The notes: a model not told the origin generated them from the letters alone. Numbered from the stretch's first letter, positions 27,564-36,224 are shown. The stretch is DNA of 62,670 nt from Terriglobia bacterium (GCA_020072925.1 JAIQGA010000007.1:1-62670), one strand, 5' to 3'. Translations and numbers: made by a program.

Positions 27564-28208
27564 CTAGGCCTTCAAACGGCGACGAATAAATCCCGCCAAA
27601 CCTAGCAAGCCTGTCCCAAACAGCATCAGCGACCCGGGTTCAGGGATGGTTGTGGGGGTACCGTCACCGGCAAACCCGGTCGGATTGCCGTTGGTCGGCG
27701 CCACATGCACTGCGAAGTGCGAACCGGTGTCATTCGGTGAATAGAGGTCAGAAGCTGACGAGAACCCTCCATCACGGCTCACCGTGAACGTGATTATGGC
27801 CAGGAGGCCGCCTGGCGTCCCATCCTGGATACCAACGTCGAAATTTCCAAATCCGTCGAAATTGCCTCCTGATGGATCCCAACTTAGACTGCCGCCATAG
27901 ACTCCGCCTCCCTCCACCTGTCCCGTTAGTCCCGTGATATTGAGCCCAGCCGTGGACCCATCGACGTTAAAGCCAAATGCTCCATTGCCAGCGCCATTCC
28001 CAAACGTCGTGAAGTTGCTCAGCATGGTCACGGTAACGGTGATTGTTGCATCCCCATTCAAAACTAGGTCCACCGTCGCGTACGGCCCCGGTGTTCCTGA
28101 AAGTTGTGCGTTCGGAACGCTGATCGTATACTGGTCTGCCAACGCCCCGATTGGTAGTAAGAGTAACAGACCCAACACCGCGAGCGAAATCCAACTTCTT
28201 AACTTCAT
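27564..28208 (-). CDS. PEP-CTERM sorting-domain protein
   Basis: GAGGAGGAG precedes the ATG. The 214-residue protein starts with a signal peptide (ISLAVLGLLLLLPIGALADQ) and ends with IPEPGSLMLFGTGLLGLAG and a basic tail (FIRRRLKA). The body is paralogous to the 26223-26921 protein, sharing the strand before FGFNV and NFDGFGN, but it lacks that protein's cysteines. It is a predicted exosortase substrate carried to the outer surface or matrix. A weaker -24/-12 candidate lies just upstream (28254-28268), and a strong terminator follows. Confidence 0.85.
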   Translation of the reverse strand: MKLRSWISLAVLGLLLLLPIGALADQYTISVPNAQLSGTPGPYATVDLVLNGDATITVTVTMLSNFTTFGNGAGNGAFGFNVDGSTAGLNITGLTGQVEGGGVYGGSLSWDPSGGNFDGFGNFDVGIQDGTPGGLLAIITFTVSRDGGFSSASDLYSPNDTGSHFAVHVAPTNGNPTGFAGDGTPTTIPEPGSLMLFGTGLLGLAGFIRRRLKA

Positions 28209-28513
28209 AAACTCCTCCTCAATTTTCCGGAATTCAACGTCGGCACACTAAGGGCAATTCCGCCACCAAAGAGGGCTCGTCTCTATGAAAATGTCGTGCT
28301 CGCCTAACATCCAGAAAGTACAGGGGTTGGGTGGTGGCAATGAGCGGCGCGGTTGGCCTGACGCGCCATCCAAGCGCATGCAATGTGAAGATATATTCAC
28401 CATAGGGATAATATGGGTTCTATAGACATTTTGTCAATGTAGAATGCCTCATCTATGAAGAAAAATGACATTTGGTGGCAGACTCTCTGCCGTGGATCAA
28501 GATGTGAATTGCA
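28209..28513. other. intergenic region between EpsI gene and PEP-CTERM gene 3
   Basis: About 305 bases with no gene. It contains the candidate -24/-12 promoter of PEP-CTERM gene 3. The part near 28380-28470 is notably AT-rich compared with its surroundings. No terminator was identified for the EpsI gene, which ends here. Confidence 0.45.
28254..28268 (-). promoter_or_regulatory. candidate sigma-54 promoter of PEP-CTERM gene 3
   Basis: On the minus strand TGGTGG-N5-TTGC keeps the invariant GG and GC at the correct spacing but loses the CAC of the -24 box. The predicted start gives a 34-base leader, nearly the same as for the exosortase gene. Confidence 0.45.
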
Positions 28514-29161
28514 TTAGCGCGGAATGTAGCGGTCAAGGGAAGGCAGGACAGTTTCGACGAACTCGACTGCCCGCCGGTCGGCGCGAACTGGGTCATCAAT
28601 GCCTGTTGTAATGCGAACCAGAGCTCCATCGCTGCGGTTCAGTCGAATGGCGTCCGCCACCAGGTAGAATTTCGACCAATACTCGCTCGCCACCACGCGG
28701 CCATGCTCCTGGAACCAGTAGTAGACGAGCAAGCGATCCATTCCTCTCGCGAGAACGTAGCGGTTCACGCGAATGCTTCCGCCTCCGGGGCGAGCCAAGT
28801 CGACTCTCGAGAAATTGACGGGTGTCCATCCGGAACCCGGCAGGCAGTTCTGGGGTGAATGCATGGTGCTACCCATGCGTTGGGAGGGAAAGTAAGCCAT
28901 GAACAAGTCGACCGAGGGTTCTTGGGACGAGCGGCTGAATCGCCGCTCAGCAAATTCTCCCCCGCCCAGGACGTCCAGCGCCCACTGTGGGATGGTGACT
29001 TCGGCACCTTGCCAGTTTCCGATGTTCAAGGGAAATGAGGAGAGCGGATCCCGTGGCGGCAAGATGTCTGCTTGGGCGCGCGAGCGCAGAAACAAGCCAG
29101 TTCCAATAATCAAACCTGCAACTATCAGAAGGCGTAACCATGTACCCGTTTGTGGTTTCAT
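28514..29161 (-). CDS. EpsI-family protein of the exosortase system
   Basis: The start at 29161 (MKPQTGTWLRLL) was chosen over longer in-frame extensions because it is followed directly by a single N-terminal transmembrane anchor (about residues 8-27) and because the extension is arginine/serine junk antisense-like sequence. The 215-residue product is normal for EpsI. It contains the conserved pattern HSPQNCLPGSGW, with the family's invariant Cys, as well as NIGNWQG and VYYWFQEHGR. EpsI domains occur next to, or fused with, exosortases and are thought to take part in exopolysaccharide export or processing, with unknown chemistry. The gene follows the exosortase by 58 bases on the same strand and probably shares its promoter. 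Confidence 0.85.
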   Translation of the reverse strand: MKPQTGTWLRLLIVAGLIIGTGLFLRSRAQADILPPRDPLSSFPLNIGNWQGAEVTIPQWALDVLGGGEFAERRFSRSSQEPSVDLFMAYFPSQRMGSTMHSPQNCLPGSGWTPVNFSRVDLARPGGGSIRVNRYVLARGMDRLLVYYWFQEHGRVVASEYWSKFYLVADAIRLNRSDGALVRITTGIDDPVRADRRAVEFVETVLPSLDRYIPR

Positions 29162-29219
29162 GTCTTTTGCCGCCGGCAACGCCCATTTGCGCCGAACATC
29201 CACGGGCGAGGCGCTCGAG

Positions 29220-30116
29220 CTACTGCTTCGTCCCCGCCCTCGGGCGCCAAACCCAGCGCAGAACTGCATGGAAAGCCAGAAGCAGCGCCAGAGAAATAAC
29301 AAAAATGACCCACCCGGAGAACTCGTGGAAAAAACCCTCCGCCTTTTCGGGATCCCAATAGTAGCCGGCGAGGCCGGTTCCCATAACGCGCAATCCGTTG
29401 GCGACGACGGCGATGGGGATCGCCGCCAGCGCCAGCAGCACGCGGCGGAAAGCCCGCGGTTCCAGGAAATATCCGTAGATGACTGCCAGTGCCCCTAGCG
29501 ACATTAGCGACCGAATTCCGCTGCAAGCTTCCGCTACCTCTAGCGTGATCGTGGGCAGTTGGATGATATTGCCCTCTCGCAACACCGGCACGCCCAAGAG
29601 CGTCAAGAGGGAATCCGCAAGACGCGCGGCAACGAACTGAAGCGGAAAAGCGATCTGATTGAAAATAATTGCCGGGATAGGAATCATGAAAAACAAGAAC
29701 GCCCAGGGGAAAAGCACCGACCGAAAGTGTCGCCAGCCCAGGAAGAAAACGATGAGCCCCGCGAGGAGAAATACGAAGGAGCAGCGCGAAAGAAAGAACT
29801 CGGCGCCCAGCACACCGACGATCAGCATTGCCAGAGCGCCGATGATTATGGCCAGCCCAGACCAACTGGATACGAGTGGAAGGGCGGCAAGTTCTCGGCG
29901 ATTTCGCCAGACGATGAAGGCGGAGAATGCCGGAACGAGAAATCCATGGGAGAAGTTCGGGTCCCTCCACCACTCCAGGATGAGCTGGCCCAGGATGCTG
30001 TAATAGAGGAGGCCGATCAATACGCTCAGCAGAGCTGCCTGGACCCACCAATTGCCATGACGGGTGGTTTCCTGCGGTGCAGGCTTGTCAGCTACGCTTG
30101 TCGCGAGTCGATTCAT
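29220..30116 (-). CDS. exosortase (EpsH/XrtA-type membrane protease-transpeptidase)
   Basis: The 298-residue protein has about eight transmembrane helices. The exosortase catalytic triad is visible: Cys198 in EACSGIRSL, Arg243 in ANGLRV and His264 in FFHEFSGW. An N-terminal FSHGFLVP motif is also typical. Exosortases recognise PEP-CTERM tails in the inner membrane and cleave them. The three PEP-CTERM proteins nearby (22975, 26223 and 27564) are obvious substrates, and the linked exopolysaccharide operon fits the XrtA type. The exact exosortase subtype would need a profile search. A -24/-12 promoter at 30161-30176 gives a 35-base leader. It is divergent from the AAA+ regulator gene. Confidence 0.92.
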   Translation of the reverse strand: MNRLATSVADKPAPQETTRHGNWWVQAALLSVLIGLLYYSILGQLILEWWRDPNFSHGFLVPAFSAFIVWRNRRELAALPLVSSWSGLAIIIGALAMLIVGVLGAEFFLSRCSFVFLLAGLIVFFLGWRHFRSVLFPWAFLFFMIPIPAIIFNQIAFPLQFVAARLADSLLTLLGVPVLREGNIIQLPTITLEVAEACSGIRSLMSLGALAVIYGYFLEPRAFRRVLLALAAIPIAVVANGLRVMGTGLAGYYWDPEKAEGFFHEFSGWVIFVISLALLLAFHAVLRWVWRPRAGTKQ

Positions 30117-30610
30117 AACCCATGACCCGAGCGCTGAAGATACCTGATCGGTCTTCCAGTAGCAATCCTGGTTCCTTGGCCTCCAACCAGGCTCTGGCCA
30201 TTGGCCATGTTTTGCACAGACTTGTTCGCTCAGTCAGAGACACTCCTCCGGAGAATAAACGGCAACAGATTTACGAATCTATGAGATAGCAAGAAACACA
30301 ACTCGCAAATAAGGCCCTCCCAGTCACCCCAAATCACCTCGGACTCGCCGCTTGACCATAAGTGAATAACCTATGGAGCACAAGAGAAAAGTTTTTCCAC
30401 TTAGTAGAAATACATTGGAGTTTCTTGGATCTTTTCGGGTATAGTGTGTGGCCAAGTAGGCGGTTCTAATGGCCTTGTTCAGAAAGACTTACAACGAGCC
30501 TCCGGACTAAACATCGGCCCGGCCGAGATGGCATGCCTAGTGCATTAGTTGGGGTCCAGCACCACAGAAACAGATTGGACTGCGATAGACCTCTGGCTGT
30601 GAGGGCAAGG
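30117..30610. other. divergent intergenic region between exosortase and regulator genes
   Basis: About 490 bases. It holds the minus-strand -24/-12 promoter of the exosortase. On the plus side TATAGT at about 30440-30445 could be a -10 box for the regulator, but no good -35 is at standard spacing. A TGGCCA...TTTTGC string at 30200-30213 looks like a -24/-12 element but is one base too short and is not called. Confidence 0.45.
30161..30176 (-). promoter_or_regulatory. sigma-54-type promoter of the exosortase gene
   Basis: On the minus strand AGGAAC-N5-TTGCT keeps the invariant GG and GC at exact spacing and has a perfect -12 box; the -24 box has two mismatches. The predicted start is near 30151, 35 bases before the ATG. 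Confidence 0.6.
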
Positions 30611-31594
30611 ATGGAGTCGACAGGCATTCAGACTGTGGGCAGCGGCAAAACAGGCCTGCCGTCTAACGAAGATCATTTTTTTGTCCCACCAGTTAGCGCT
30701 GCAATGCGACTGGTCGAGCAGGCAATCAGCAGCGTCGCGGCGACGGAGCTTCCGGTCCTCCTGGTGGGCGAAAGCGGGTCCGGCAAGGAAGTGGTGGCGA
30801 GGCACATTCACCGCCTTTCGCAACGCAACAATGAGCCCTTTACTAAGATCGTATGCGGAGCCTTAACGCCGGAAGCCTTCGAGGGGTTGCGGCGCGGCCT
30901 CGAGAAAGACAATGGATCTTCCAGAGTGGGCACACTGTTCCTGGACGAGTTTATCGAACTGACCCCGGCTTGCCAGGCCAGCTTTCTGCACGCCCTCCCG
31001 GACGGAGAAGTTGTGGCCCCTATTCGCTCCCTGAGTGCGCGGATCATTTCGGCCACTGGCCGGACTCTGGATGACCTCGAGGAGGCGTTGCAGCGGGGCG
31101 TTCTAAGGAAGGATCTTTTCTATCGAATCAATGGCGTGTGCTTGCGTCTACCGCCTCTGCGTGAGCGAAGAGAGGATATTCCCGCGCTGGTGGAGCACTT
31201 CCTCCGCAAGGGCTCTCTGTTGCTTGGACGTGCCCGGCCATCGCTCAGCCCTCGGGCCTTTGAAATCCTGCGAGATTATTCCTGGCCGGGAAATATTCGA
31301 GAGCTGGAGAACACCGTTACGAGGATGGTGGCACTCGGCGACGAGTCGGCGATATCAGATTTGGGATCTCTTGTCGCGGGAACACGTTTTTCCAGCAATC
31401 CAGCAGTGGAAAGGCTTTCATTGAAGCAAACGGGGCGTGCGGCCTCGCGCCAGGCTGAAAAAGAACTGATTTTGAAAGTGCTGGAACGGACCCACTGGAA
31501 TCGCAAGCGTACGGCCAAGCAGCTCCAAATCAGCTACAAGGCGTTACTGTACAAACTGCGGCAGATGGGCTTGGAGGACACGGGAAATCTGTAA
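30611..31594 (+). CDS. AAA+ regulator of the NtrC family lacking the GAFTGA loop, with Fis-type HTH
   Basis: The start at 30611 has GAGG six bases upstream and fits the family's domain edge. The 327-residue protein has no receiver or other sensory domain. The AAA+ core (about 24-250) has Walker A GESGSGKE (53-60), Walker B GTLFLDEF (107-114), and an arginine-finger region LRERREDI. WPGNIRELEN and a C-terminal Fis HTH (about 280-322, NRKRTAKQLQISYKALLYKL) follow. Where sigma-54 activators have SELFGHEKGAFTGA and about 13 more residues, this protein has only GLRRGLEKDNGSSRV (92-106), so loop L1 is gone. The L2 segment before ATNR (here ATGR) is also shortened. It therefore probably cannot activate sigma-54 directly, and may work with sigma-70, as TyrR does, or as a repressor. 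It lies 20 bases before the export operon. Confidence 0.85.
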   Translation: MESTGIQTVGSGKTGLPSNEDHFFVPPVSAAMRLVEQAISSVAATELPVLLVGESGSGKEVVARHIHRLSQRNNEPFTKIVCGALTPEAFEGLRRGLEKDNGSSRVGTLFLDEFIELTPACQASFLHALPDGEVVAPIRSLSARIISATGRTLDDLEEALQRGVLRKDLFYRINGVCLRLPPLRERREDIPALVEHFLRKGSLLLGRARPSLSPRAFEILRDYSWPGNIRELENTVTRMVALGDESAISDLGSLVAGTRFSSNPAVERLSLKQTGRAASRQAEKELILKVLERTHWNRKRTAKQLQISYKALLYKLRQMGLEDTGNL

Positions 31595-31614
31595 GTTCTA
31601 TGAGGAGAATTCGC

Positions 31615-32259
31615 ATGAGACGACTGGGATTGTTGGGCATGGCACTCTTCCTCACGTTGGGTTCGTTGACGGCTCTTGCCCCGGCTAAGGGCAGTCAAAA
31701 ACAGAAAGGCAAACAGACGGCACAAGCGGCCGCGGCGACCGGCCAGGACACCACTTCGGTGTCGGCTGCGGAAGAATCAAGTTACATCATCGGGCCTCAG
31801 GACGTGCTCGACATCAATGTGTGGAAGGAGCCGGAAGTTTCACGCACCGTTCCCGTGCGGCCGGACGGAAAGATCTCGCTGCCGCTGTTGAATGACGTTC
31901 AGGCCTCCGGGCTCACGCCCATGCAGTTGCAAGCGACGATTACGGAAGGCCTGAAGAAGTTCATTACCGGGCCGCAAGTGACGGTCATTGTCCGAGAGAT
32001 CAACAGCCGCCGCGTCTACGTTCTGGGAGAGGTAGCCCGCCCGGGCGCATTTCCCATGATTCCAAATATGACGGTGTTGCAGGCCCTCTCCACGGCCGGC
32101 GGATTTGGCCAATTCGCCAAGCTGAATGGGATCTACGTGCTGCGGACTGAAAACGGAAAACAAATGACCTACCCGTTCAACTACAAAGATGTGGTCCGGG
32201 GTCAGCGGGCGGAGCAAAACATTGTATTGAGGCCCGGGGACACGATCGTCGTTCCGTAG
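31615..32259 (+). CDS. polysaccharide export protein, Wza/BexD-like
   Basis: The ATG at 31615 has GAGGAG at proper spacing, so it is preferred over an in-frame ATG at 31600. The 214-residue protein has a signal peptide (LLGMALFLTLGSLTALAPA), then the Poly_export domain (about 60-135: YIIGPQDVLDINVWKEPEVS) and an SLBB domain (about 140-214: VYVLGEVARPGAF). No lipobox Cys is visible, in contrast to many Wza homologues. Proteins of this family form the outer-membrane channel or its periplasmic part for exopolysaccharide export. It is the first gene of an operon with tight spacing through the chain-length and priming genes. Confidence 0.88.
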   Translation: MRRLGLLGMALFLTLGSLTALAPAKGSQKQKGKQTAQAAAATGQDTTSVSAAEESSYIIGPQDVLDINVWKEPEVSRTVPVRPDGKISLPLLNDVQASGLTPMQLQATITEGLKKFITGPQVTVIVREINSRRVYVLGEVARPGAFPMIPNMTVLQALSTAGGFGQFAKLNGIYVLRTENGKQMTYPFNYKDVVRGQRAEQNIVLRPGDTIVVP

Positions 32260-32270
32260 GAGCACTTTCT

Positions 32271-33704
32271 ATGAGCATCAGCGCACGCATAAGAATCCTG
32301 CTCGTGACGGTCGCAGTCTGTCTCCCCGTTGCAGGTCTAGGGCAGCAGGAACCGGGGAGTGACCAGCGAGCTCAGCCTGCGGCTCCCGCAACTGGCGGAG
32401 AGACCGCGCAAACGCCGGAGGAAAGCCAACCGGCAACGGTTGTTGGTCCATCTGCGCCGCTGACGGGTGTGGAGGGGTTCACCTCGGGGAGCCCCGGCCA
32501 GGTGCGCAACTACGTTCAACCGAGCCTCCAAATATTCGAAATGGGGGACTCGAACTTCAGCTTGGAGCCTGGTGGGCAGGGATTCGAAACGGAGAGCACG
32601 GTCTTAGGCCGCCTTACCCTCCAACACGTGGACAAGAGAAATCAAGTCGCGCTCGACTATCTTGGGGGCGGAACATTCTTTTCTCATCACTCGGACCTCA
32701 ACTACACCATGCATCAGTTCGGCATTACAGAAACTTATCAGGGACGCAGGTGGGGTTTGGTCCTTGATGACCGAGCCACCTATTTGCCGGAATCCCCTTT
32801 TGGCTACGGGGGCTTCGGCTGGGGCGGGAGTCTGGGACTCGGTATTGGGGGCGCTTTGGGCTCGAACCTCGCCCCGCTGAATTCGCTCTTCAATCCCGGT
32901 CAATCGCTCATCACAGGTCGCGGTTCCCAGATCATGAATGCCGCGACAGCACAAGTGAGTTATATAGCCGGCCCCCGGTCCACTTTCACCCTCGCCGGTT
33001 CGTATGGGCTTCTGCATTTTCGCACTCCGGGTTCCATCGATTCCAGGAATGCGGTATTCCTCGCGGGTTATAACCGCAATTTCACCGCGCGCGATACGGT
33101 CAGTCTGTCTTACGGATACACGATGTTCCAGTTTCCGGACCTTCACTCCTCGTTTGCGACGCACCTGGTCCAACTCAGTTACGGGCACCGCGTTACCGGC
33201 CGGCTGGCGGTGGCGGCGAGTGGTGGAGCGCAGCTCATTGCCTTTCCGGCAAAGTTGGCGGGGTCCAGCACGACCGCGGCCTCCTGGATCGCGAATGGGT
33301 CTCTTAACTACAACGCCGCCCGGAACTCCTTCGCCCTCTCCTATTCGCGGTATACCACAAACGGGGGAGGCGTTTTCATCGGAGCTGAGACCCAGTACCT
33401 TTACTTTACCTGGGGCCGACAGCTCACCCGTAATTGGGCCGGTTCCATCGGCCCCGGGTACTCGCGCAATCAGAATTTTCGGCAGACCACCGTGGGGAAT
33501 GGGCAGTTCACTTACGATTCGGTGTATGGAATGGCCAGTCTGAGCCGGGCCTTGGGCCGCTACACCACGATGTTCCTTGGCTACGACCTGCAGACTCAAC
33601 GGTTCCAGGCCGGGGGCGTGGGCGGGAACTCCCAATCGAGCCTGCTGCGACACATGATGACGTTGGGGTTCAACTGGCACCCGCGCCAAATCGTGGTGGA
33701 ATAG
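32271..33704 (+). CDS. outer-membrane beta-barrel protein of the exopolysaccharide operon
   Basis: The 477-residue protein starts 11 bases after the exporter gene. It has a signal peptide (RILLVTVAVCLPVAGLGQQ), a Pro/Gln-rich linker (about 25-70), then alternating amphipathic strands rich in Tyr, Phe and Gly to the end (for example TVSLSYGYTMFQF, RLAVAASGGAQLIAF, NSFALSYSRYTTNGG). This is the look of a 14-18 strand outer-membrane barrel. Such a barrel is a usual member of exosortase-linked polysaccharide loci, possibly the AlgE-like outer channel that works with a Wza-like protein lacking its own membrane helix. The specific family is not certain. Confidence 0.7.
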   Translation: MSISARIRILLVTVAVCLPVAGLGQQEPGSDQRAQPAAPATGGETAQTPEESQPATVVGPSAPLTGVEGFTSGSPGQVRNYVQPSLQIFEMGDSNFSLEPGGQGFETESTVLGRLTLQHVDKRNQVALDYLGGGTFFSHHSDLNYTMHQFGITETYQGRRWGLVLDDRATYLPESPFGYGGFGWGGSLGLGIGGALGSNLAPLNSLFNPGQSLITGRGSQIMNAATAQVSYIAGPRSTFTLAGSYGLLHFRTPGSIDSRNAVFLAGYNRNFTARDTVSLSYGYTMFQFPDLHSSFATHLVQLSYGHRVTGRLAVAASGGAQLIAFPAKLAGSSTTAASWIANGSLNYNAARNSFALSYSRYTTNGGGVFIGAETQYLYFTWGRQLTRNWAGSIGPGYSRNQNFRQTTVGNGQFTYDSVYGMASLSRALGRYTTMFLGYDLQTQRFQAGGVGGNSQSSLLRHMMTLGFNWHPRQIVVE

Positions 33705-33744
33705 CCCTGCAGGACGGCAGGGGCAGGAATGGAAAGAGGAGCAC

Positions 33745-35295
33745 ATGTTAGGGCATCGACAATTGGGTTTCGACGATTATCTTGAGATTCTCCGTCGCCG
33801 CTGGTGGATCATCCTGATTCCTGCCATCGTGGGATGTGTGGGGACCTACCTGTATTCGCGCACGCTCGCAAATGAGTACACTTCCCGCACCCTCGTCCTT
33901 GTCGAGCAACAGAAAGTTCCCGATACCTATGTCAAGTCGGTGGTCACCGGAGACATAACGCAAATGCTCGGGACCATGCAGGAACAAATTCTCAGCCGGA
34001 CCCGTTTGCAGCCTATTATTGAGAAGTTCGGTCTGTTCAAAGATCAGAAGGGCCACGCGCCCATGGAGGACCTGGTCGATCGCCTGCGTAAATCAATTTC
34101 CGTGATTCCCGTTAAGTCACTCGTCTCCACCAGCGAAGGTGCACTCCCAGGGTTCACGATTACCTTCACGGCCAATGATCCGCGGCTGGCCCAGCAGGTT
34201 TGTTCCGAAATCACCTCCATGTTCATCGAGGAGAGCCTGCGATTGCGCGAACAAAGCGCCGTGGGAACTACGGACTTCTTGAAGGACCAACTGGACGACG
34301 CCAAACGCAACCTCGACGCGCAGGACGCCAAGCTGGCGGACTTTAAACGCAAGTACATGGGATCGCTCCCCGGCAACACGCAGACGGACATGAACATGCT
34401 GGCCGGCTTCACCAGCCAGCTTGATGCGGTGACGAGTCAGCTCAGCCGGGCTCAGCAGGACAAGACCTACCAGGAGTCTTTGCTAGCCCAGCAGGTTGCG
34501 GCCTGGCAGGCGTCGCAGAAGCCCGGGGAAGTTCATGAAGATATGCTGCAACTTCAACTAACCGCCCTGCAAGCTCAACTTACCGCGATGCAGGGACACT
34601 ACACACCCGACCATCCGGATGTCGTCAAGCTTAAGGAAGACATTGCAGCCCTGAAGAAGAGGATCGCCGACAACACCTCCACTGCCAGTACCAAGGACAA
34701 GCCCGCCCAGCCTGCCCAGCCGGCGCAGGCTGCAAGCCGTCTGGAACCTTCCGCGATCCAGCAACTGCGTTTTCAACTCCACCAGACTGAAATCCTCATC
34801 AAGGAGAAAACCGCGGAGCAGGTGCGGCTCAAGCAGCAGTTGAGCACCTATCAGGCGCGGCTCTCGATGACTCCGGGGGTCGAGCAGCAGTACAGTGAGC
34901 TTACCCGGGGCTACCAGACCGCGCTGCAGTTTTACAACGATTTGCTGGCCAAAAAGAACCAGTCGGAGATGGCAATGAATCTCGAACGCCGCCAGCAAGG
35001 CCAGCAGTTCACCATCATGGACCCGGCCGATCTTCCGGGGAAGCCGTCCTATCCCGACCGGCAGGAGTTTGCGGGAGCAGGGCTGGGAGTAGGGCTGGCG
35101 TTGGGTGTCGGCATCACGTTACTGCTCGAACTGCGCGACAAGGCATTGCGCACCGAGGCCGATGTCGAGCACTTCCTGGGTCTCCCCACGCTGGCCACGG
35201 TGCCCCTGATCAATGGGTGGAAGGAAAAAGGTAAACGCAAGGCCCGGCCCGGCAAGAACGCGGAGGCGACGCTGGGTCTCGGCACGTCTGCGTAG
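33745..35295 (+). CDS. Wzz/GumC-type polysaccharide chain-length determinant
   Basis: The start has GAGGAG before the ATG. The 516-residue inner-membrane protein has a Wzz domain at the N-terminus (DDYLEILRRRWWIILIPAIVG, with the first membrane helix at about 20-40). A long periplasmic coiled-coil part follows (about 170-400), rich in Gln, Ala and Lys. A second membrane helix lies at about 430-455 (FAGAGLGVGLALGVGITLL) after a Pro-rich DPADLPGKPSYPDR motif. There is no fused kinase, since the BY-kinase is a separate gene two genes downstream. It sets polymer length and contacts the export channel. Confidence 0.88.
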   Translation: MLGHRQLGFDDYLEILRRRWWIILIPAIVGCVGTYLYSRTLANEYTSRTLVLVEQQKVPDTYVKSVVTGDITQMLGTMQEQILSRTRLQPIIEKFGLFKDQKGHAPMEDLVDRLRKSISVIPVKSLVSTSEGALPGFTITFTANDPRLAQQVCSEITSMFIEESLRLREQSAVGTTDFLKDQLDDAKRNLDAQDAKLADFKRKYMGSLPGNTQTDMNMLAGFTSQLDAVTSQLSRAQQDKTYQESLLAQQVAAWQASQKPGEVHEDMLQLQLTALQAQLTAMQGHYTPDHPDVVKLKEDIAALKKRIADNTSTASTKDKPAQPAQPAQAASRLEPSAIQQLRFQLHQTEILIKEKTAEQVRLKQQLSTYQARLSMTPGVEQQYSELTRGYQTALQFYNDLLAKKNQSEMAMNLERRQQGQQFTIMDPADLPGKPSYPDRQEFAGAGLGVGLALGVGITLLLELRDKALRTEADVEHFLGLPTLATVPLINGWKEKGKRKARPGKNAEATLGLGTSA

Positions 35296-35303
35296 GAACA
35301 GAC

Positions 35304-36224
35304 ATGTACAAGAAGTTTTTCGGATTGAAAGAAAATCCGTTCAACGTCAACCCGGATCCGCGGTATCTGTTCATGACGCAGAATACCCAGGAAGCGCTCT
35401 CGTGCCTGACCTACGGCATCCAGAAGCGGCGAGGCTTCATCCTGCTGAGCGGTGAGGTGGGCACCGGCAAGACGACGCTCCTGAACAAGTTGTTGAGCTG
35501 GCTGCAGCGTTACCGGGTTGCGACCTCGTTTATATTCAATCCCGGCCTCGAGCCTTCTCAATTCTTCGAGTACATGCTGGCGGACTTCGGTTTGGACTCC
35601 ACGTCGGGCCAGAAAAGCCAGATGCTTTGGCGCCTTAATAAGTGGCTTCTCGAGCGCTATCGAGTGGGTGGAACTGCGGTCCTGATCGTGGATGAAGCGC
35701 AGAACCTTTCGCCGGAAGTGCTGGAAGAGATACGTCTGTTAACCAACCTCGAGACTTCGACGGAAAAGCTCCTCCAGATCGTCTTATCCGGCCAGCCGGA
35801 GCTGGAGGACAAACTCAGCCGGCCCGAGTTGCGCCAACTGCGCCAGCGGATCACCATGCGGTGCAAAACGCTGCCGCTGAACTTCGAGGAAACCGCCAAA
35901 TATGTCGAGACACGCCTGGCGGTCGCGGGGGCCGATGGCCAGCCGATCTTCTCACCAGAGGCGATCGAGGCGGTGTTCGACTATTCGCGAGGGATTCCGC
36001 GCGTCATCAATCTGCTCTGTGAACATGGTTTGATCAGCGCCTTCGCCCAGGAACAAAGGCCCATCTCCGTGGCAACGATCCAAGAGGTGGCTCGGGAGTT
36101 CGAACTCGATGTAATCGCCCCGACTCCGCCGCCAAAGACAGCCGAGAAGAATGAGGAGTTGCCTCTCATGGAGGCGTTCCAGACCCTGGCAGCGCTGATG
36201 GATAAGCTGCGCCGGCCACGCTAG
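35304..36224 (+). CDS. ExeA-like AAA ATPase associated with exosortase/exopolysaccharide loci
   Basis: The start is nine bases after the chain-length gene. The 306-residue protein opens with the signature MYKKFFGLKENPFNVNPDPR of the XrtA/PEP-CTERM-associated ATPase family. It has Walker A GEVGTGKTT (50-58) and Walker B AVLIVDEAQN (about 126-135), and a sensor region near GQPELEDKLSRPELRQLRQR. The C-terminal 40 residues are proline-rich and lack the peptidoglycan-binding domain seen in true ExeA. It probably acts in the cytoplasm on assembly or energisation of the export complex. Its exact role is unknown in the family. Confidence 0.88.
   Translation: MYKKFFGLKENPFNVNPDPRYLFMTQNTQEALSCLTYGIQKRRGFILLSGEVGTGKTTLLNKLLSWLQRYRVATSFIFNPGLEPSQFFEYMLADFGLDSTSGQKSQMLWRLNKWLLERYRVGGTAVLIVDEAQNLSPEVLEEIRLLTNLETSTEKLLQIVLSGQPELEDKLSRPELRQLRQRITMRCKTLPLNFEETAKYVETRLAVAGADGQPIFSPEAIEAVFDYSRGIPRVINLLCEHGLISAFAQEQRPISVATIQEVAREFELDVIAPTPPPKTAEKNEELPLMEAFQTLAALMDKLRRPR

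Noticed and set aside
30200..30213. TGGCCA...TTTTGC resembling a plus-strand sigma-54 promoter for the regulator gene
   Set aside because: The GG to GC spacing is nine bases rather than ten, and -24/-12 spacing is strict.
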